DNA of 64,000 nucleotides. It comes from Plantibacter elymi (nom. nud.) (GTDB taxonomy: Bacteria > Actinomycetota > Actinomycetes > Actinomycetales > Microbacteriaceae). Positions 60,740 through 64,000 of this stretch are shown here, piece by piece. The position numbers and the translations under genes were made by a program. Within the stretch, counting starts at the first letter, position 1, and the number at the start of each line of letters is the position of its first letter. The DNA is taken from contig NZ_FXWJ01000005.1 in assembly GCF_900177795.1 (NCBI RefSeq), positions 1 through 64,000 on the forward strand, read 5' to 3'. The notes beneath the pieces are model-generated. The model saw nothing but the letters and a program-made list of their open reading frames with translations. It did not search any database and had not been told where the DNA came from.

Positions 60740-61549
60740 ATGTTGCACATCGGAGAGTTCGCAGGCATGACCGGGTTGAGCGTCAAGGCGCTCCGCCACT
60801 ACGACGAGAAGGGCGTCCTGGTTCCGGCTGACGTCGATCCCGACTCCGGCTACCGCCGCTACGGCGAGGAGCAGGTGCGCTCGGGCGTGATCGTGAAGGC
60901 CCTCCGCGATGCCGGCGTCCCCCTCGCCGCGGTGGGTGTCTCCGTCGCAGGCGCCGACCCGTCGACCGCTCTCGACGTGCACCACCGCCTGGTCCTGGAG
61001 CAGCGGGAGCAGGAGGACCACGCGTTCGCGCAGGCCCGCTCGGTCGTCGCGTCGCTCGCGGCACCGGTCGAGATCGTCGAACGCGCGCTCCCGCCCCAGC
61101 CCTACGTCGGCCGGGTGCTCACCGTGCCGCGCGGCGACGAGGACGCCGTGACGGACGACGACGCGAACGAGCAGTTCTCACAGCTCTACGTCGCCCTGCA
61201 GGAGGCCGGGGTCGGTCCGACGGGCACGTTCTGGACCGCGCTCCGTCCGGGTGAGCAGGGGGCGGTCGAGATCGTCTGCTGCTGGCCGACCTCGTCGCAG
61301 TTCGAACCGAGGTGGGGTGGTGACGAGACCACGGTCGACGTGTTGCCCGAGCGGACCGAGCTCGCCGCGGTCTGGCGATCCGAACCGGGCGTCGAGCTCC
61401 CCGAGGGATCGACGCACCCCGCGGTGGTCGCCCTGTTCGACGCGATCGCGGAGCGCGGCATCACGATGCCGACCACCGAGCTGCGGCAGCGGGTGCTCGG
61501 CCAGACCGCCGACGAGTACACGGTCGAGGTGTCGATCACCCTGCCGTGA
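60740..61549 (+). CDS. MerR-family regulator with GyrI-like effector domain
   Basis: 269 residues. N-terminal MerR HTH (MLHIGEFAGMTGLSVKALRHYDEKGVLVPADVDPDSGYRRYGEEQVRSGVIVKALRDAGVPLAAV), a linker helix (VHHRLVLEQREQEDHAFAQARSVV), and a C-terminal effector-binding domain of GyrI type (PPQPYVGRVLTVPRGDEDAV... WTALRPGEQGAVEIVCCWPT... ERTELAAVWRSEPGVELPEGSTHPAVVALFDAIAERG). Such regulators bind drugs or other hydrophobic ligands. The message is probably leaderless and self-controlled through the dyad just upstream. The Eis-like gene follows on the same strand. Confidence 0.93.
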   Translation: MLHIGEFAGMTGLSVKALRHYDEKGVLVPADVDPDSGYRRYGEEQVRSGVIVKALRDAGVPLAAVGVSVAGADPSTALDVHHRLVLEQREQEDHAFAQARSVVASLAAPVEIVERALPPQPYVGRVLTVPRGDEDAVTDDDANEQFSQLYVALQEAGVGPTGTFWTALRPGEQGAVEIVCCWPTSSQFEPRWGGDETTVDVLPERTELAAVWRSEPGVELPEGSTHPAVVALFDAIAERGITMPTTELRQRVLGQTADEYTVEVSITLP

Positions 61550-61608
61550 GGTCGCGGTCCCATCGCGCTTCCCGGGGGTGTGTCGGGCCGGGTCGTTAGG
61601 CTGGAGTC

Positions 61609-62931
61609 GTGGCCAACAGCAAAGATTTCGACACCCGGTACGAGCTCCGTGAGTTCCCGTTCGCGAACGGGGCCGACGGCGAACCGACGCCCGAGAGCCT
61701 TGCGGCCCTCGACGCCATCGGATTCGGCTTCCACGAGTCCACCCCGAAGCCGGAGGCGCGCAAGCGCAAGGTGAACGAACTCATCGCCGACGAAGCGGTG
61801 CTGCTCGGCGCCTACGTCCGCAAGCCGCAGCCCGGTTCGGTCGACGAGACCTGGCCCGCCGGCACCTTCTCCTGGTTCCCGAAGGCGCTCAGCTGGGGCG
61901 ACGGCACCAGCATCAACACGCAGGCGATCTCCGACGTCACGGTCCGCCCGACCGAGCGTCGCCGCGGCATCCTGCGCCGCATGATGACGCAGGCTCTCGA
62001 GCGCGGCGTCGCCGACGGCTATGCGGTCGCGGCCCTCACCGCCAGCGAGGGCACGATCTACCGTCGCTTCGGATTCGGCTCCGCGATCCGCGAGCGCAAC
62101 GTCGTCGTGAAGCGCGCGAAGGCCCTGCCGTTCCTCGCGCCGACGAGCGGCATCGTGTCGGTCGTCACGCCCGAGTACCTGGTCGACGGCGTCGCACGTC
62201 AGGTGTTCGACCGCTTCGACGAGCGTTCGATCGGGTCGATGGTCCGCAACACCGGGTCCTGGCCGCTGGTCCTCGGCACCTTGGGGCGCGACGGCGAACC
62301 GGCGAAGGACACCCGCGCCGCCGTGCACCGTCCCGCCGACGGCGAAGAGGTCGACGGCTACGTCACCTGGCGCATGGTCGAGCAGCCCGGCGGTCAGACC
62401 GGCATCGAGATCATCGACCTCGTCTACGCGACCGACGCGGCCTACCTGTCGCTGTGGGAGTTCCTGCTCTCCATCGACCTCAACGACGTCGTGAAGTACA
62501 ACCGCGCCCGGCTCGACGACCCGATCGTGTCGGCCCTCGGCGACAACCGCGCCTACGACATCGAGCACGAAGAGGACCACGTGTGGCTGCGTGTCCTCGA
62601 CCTCCCGGCCGTGCTCGCGTCACGGCCGTTCGCGGTCGACGGCACGTTGACGATCGCCGTGACCGACGCCCTCGGCTACGCGGCGGGCACCTTCCGCCTC
62701 GAGGTGACCGGTGGTCGTGGAACCGCCACGAAGCTGAGCGACGAGACCGACGCTGCCGGTGCCGACCTCGCGCTCGACGTCGCCGACCTCGGTTCGCTCC
62801 TGCTCGGCGCGGTCTCCCCGGTGTCGCTCGCCGCAGCCGGTGTGCTGCAGGCGGCCGACCCCGCTGCGCCGCTCCTGCTGCGATCGATGCTCCAGACGCC
62901 GCGCGCGCCGCACGGGATCACCTTCTTCTAG
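61609..62931 (+). CDS. Eis-like GNAT N-acetyltransferase (paralogue)
   Basis: 440 residues with the same three-domain layout as the protein at 12587: ISDVTVRPTERRRGILRRMMTQALERG (acetyl-CoA loop), TASEGTIYRRFGFGSAIRERNVVV with the Tyr, and the C-terminal sterol-carrier-like domain ending GITFF, whose last Phe would provide the catalytic carboxylate. The GTG at 61609 follows TAGGCT (61597-61602) by six bases. It is 59 bp after the MerR gene but has its own promoter. May acetylate aminoglycosides or polyamines; substrate unknown. Confidence 0.86.
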   Translation: MANSKDFDTRYELREFPFANGADGEPTPESLAALDAIGFGFHESTPKPEARKRKVNELIADEAVLLGAYVRKPQPGSVDETWPAGTFSWFPKALSWGDGTSINTQAISDVTVRPTERRRGILRRMMTQALERGVADGYAVAALTASEGTIYRRFGFGSAIRERNVVVKRAKALPFLAPTSGIVSVVTPEYLVDGVARQVFDRFDERSIGSMVRNTGSWPLVLGTLGRDGEPAKDTRAAVHRPADGEEVDGYVTWRMVEQPGGQTGIEIIDLVYATDAAYLSLWEFLLSIDLNDVVKYNRARLDDPIVSALGDNRAYDIEHEEDHVWLRVLDLPAVLASRPFAVDGTLTIAVTDALGYAAGTFRLEVTGGRGTATKLSDETDAAGADLALDVADLGSLLLGAVSPVSLAAAGVLQAADPAAPLLLRSMLQTPRAPHGITFF

Positions 62932-62974
62932 GGCGGTCCCGAGCAGCGACCCGCGGACATCGCGCTGTCGCGGA

Positions 62975-63352
62975 TCAGTCGCGTTGCTCGATGAGGGTGA
63001 GCTGCGTGCCGTCGGGGTCGATGAGGAATCCGGCTCGGAGTCCCCAGTCCTGCATCCGGACCGGGTGCAGGCGAGGCGCGCCGACGGTCGCCTCGGCGAC
63101 TCCTGAACGTCGGATGGCGTCGTAGAGCTCGTCGACGTTGGCCACACGCAGGCAGCACATGAAGCTGCTCGACGCGGGGTCGAGGTCGGGCGCCGGGAAG
63201 AACTCGAGCTGCAGACCACCGCGGACGAGGATCAACCAGCCCTCGTCTCGGAACGCGCGCTCGAAGCCGAACGCCGAGTAGAACGTCTCCGTCACGTCGA
63301 AGCTGCGGGACGGCAGGTTCGGTGTCGCGCGGTCGTGTCGTGTCGAGGTCAT
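62975..63352 (-). CDS. VOC-family protein, bleomycin-resistance type
   Basis: 125 residues: ATPNLPSRSFDVTETFYSAFGFERAFRDEGWLILVRGGLQLEFFPAPDLDPASSSFMCCLRVANVDELYDAIRRSGV... GAPRLHPVRMQDWGLRAGFLIDPDGTQLTLIEQ. This is the pattern of bleomycin-binding proteins (two beta-alpha-beta-beta-beta units, acidic pocket), which bind the drug without breaking it down. The ATG at 63352 is chosen over a longer frame that is the complement of the neighbour. It follows the dienelactone hydrolase gene after 38 bp on the same strand. Confidence 0.82.
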   Translation of the reverse strand: MTSTRHDRATPNLPSRSFDVTETFYSAFGFERAFRDEGWLILVRGGLQLEFFPAPDLDPASSSFMCCLRVANVDELYDAIRRSGVAEATVGAPRLHPVRMQDWGLRAGFLIDPDGTQLTLIEQRD

Positions 63353-63390
63353 GGAGTCGATGATCGCAGCGCGACGGCCGGCTGGGAAGG

Positions 63391-64000
63391 TCAGGCCGAC
63401 GCGGTCGGTGTCGCGAGACGTTCGCGGAGGAAGGCGACCACGCGCTTGCGTGCTTCGAACGCCGGGTGGCCGTCGCGCTCGCGGACCTCGCCGGTGAGGA
63501 CCGAGTGCGCGGTCTTCGAGAAGCCGGCGGCGTTGCCGGGGGAGGAGTCGAGTTCGATGACCTCGAACGCGTCGCCGAGTTTGGCCGCGATGGTGGCGAA
63601 GCGCTCCCGCGGGACGGCCCGATCCTCGCTGAAGCGGAGGCCGAGTGCGCAGACCGAGCCCCGAGCCGCACGGGCTGCGACGGCGTCGAACTCGGCGGCG
63701 GACATCCCGGGGTCGATGCGGCGGGCCCGGCTGACGGGGAACGGCGTGGACGGCTGGCTCATGACGGACGCGAGGACGTGCTCGTCGACGGCCGCCGCGA
63801 GCGCGAATCCGCCGGTGAAGCACATGCCGATGACGCCGACGCCAGGACCCGGCGTGCGGGCGGCGAGGTCGGCGGCCAGTGCCCGGACGTGGTCGGCGAC
63901 CGGTCGGTGGGCGCCGGTCGCGAACGCCTTGAACTCGGCGGAGACGCAGACCTTGCTGACGCTCGCGAGCGTGTAGCCGAGGGTCCCCTCGTGTCCAGGC
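63391..64000 (-). CDS. Dienelactone hydrolase family protein, 5' part outside window
   Basis: The last 202 residues of an alpha/beta hydrolase; the N-terminus lies beyond the right edge. The frame runs from the edge as PGHEGTLGYTLASVSKVCVSAEFKAFATGAHRPVADHVRALAADLAARTPGPGVGVIGMCFTGGFALAAAVDE. The nucleophile motif GMCFTGG (Cys instead of Ser) is typical of dienelactone hydrolases, with Asp (SEDRAVP) and His (ERDGHPAFEAR) further on completing the triad. It hydrolyses a lactone or ester; true substrate unknown. Upstream of the VOC gene in a likely operon. Confidence 0.87.
   Translation of the reverse strand, partial: PGHEGTLGYTLASVSKVCVSAEFKAFATGAHRPVADHVRALAADLAARTPGPGVGVIGMCFTGGFALAAAVDEHVLASVMSQPSTPFPVSRARRIDPGMSAAEFDAVAARAARGSVCALGLRFSEDRAVPRERFATIAAKLGDAFEVIELDSSPGNAAGFSKTAHSVLTGEVRERDGHPAFEARKRVVAFLRERLATPTASA

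Overview
The window comes from a high-GC Gram-positive bacterium, most likely an actinobacterium of the Microbacteriaceae (I can only suggest a genus such as Plantibacter or Curtobacterium). The grounds are the GC-rich third positions, the MmpS-, TM2- and DUF2510-type envelope proteins, Eis-like acetyltransferases, many genes whose -10 box sits about 6 nt before the start codon (leaderless transcripts), and a dispersed intergenic repeat with core CCCTGAGCTTGTCGAAGG / CTTCGACAGGCTCAGTGACC. No tRNA, rRNA, CRISPR array, integrase or insertion sequence was found.

Region 1 (1-12.1 kb) is amine and amino-acid catabolism. An MmsA-type semialdehyde dehydrogenase (cut by the left edge) and a class III aminotransferase are divergent from a PucR regulator. 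A second block has a succinate-semialdehyde-type dehydrogenase, an FAD amine oxidoreductase, an APC permease, a second aldehyde dehydrogenase, an AsnC regulator and a cupin. The likely substrates are beta-alanine and a polyamine such as putrescine. A hicAB toxin-antitoxin pair and repeat arrays lie between the two blocks.

Region 2 (12.1-31.3 kb) is chromosomal housekeeping and stress genes: an Eis-like acetyltransferase, membrane proteins, XRE regulators, methionine aminopeptidase, a proline-iminopeptidase-like hydrolase, a TetR/CPBP-protease pair, an AlkD-like protein, two MmpS-like proteins, and a MarR regulator divergent from an MBL/SnoaL operon. Repeat arrays fill most gaps, including a distinct 57-bp element in three copies at 24.5-24.8 kb.

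Region 3 (31.4-52.1 kb) is a defence island. It holds a MazG-like pyrophosphohydrolase overlapping a GIY-YIG/DUF2075 helicase; then vsr and a convergent cytosine-5 methyltransferase; then a tightly overlapping operon of a Z1-domain ATPase, a PD-(D/E)xK (DUF4420-like) nuclease, a GHKL (MORC/MutL-like) ATPase and two unrecognised proteins; then a 2203-residue HEPN/transglutaminase-like/DUF4011/SF1-helicase/nuclease protein (Hhe-like); and finally an Mrr-type nuclease in an apparent operon with an unrecognised protein that has a hydrophobic core. The 36-43 kb part is visibly poorer in GC and codes differently from its flanks, which suggests acquisition by transfer. The five-gene operon with its methyltransferase and Vsr is the best candidate for a poorly described multi-subunit restriction system.

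Region 4 (52.1-64 kb) contains a DUF2510 protein, a candidate secreted peptide with small membrane partners, a LysR regulator fused to a VOC domain and divergent from the threonine-degradation genes tdh and kbl, a Fic protein coupled to an acetyltransferase, a MerR regulator with a textbook 19-bp-spacer promoter, a second Eis-like acetyltransferase, a bleomycin-resistance-like VOC protein and a dienelactone hydrolase cut by the right edge.
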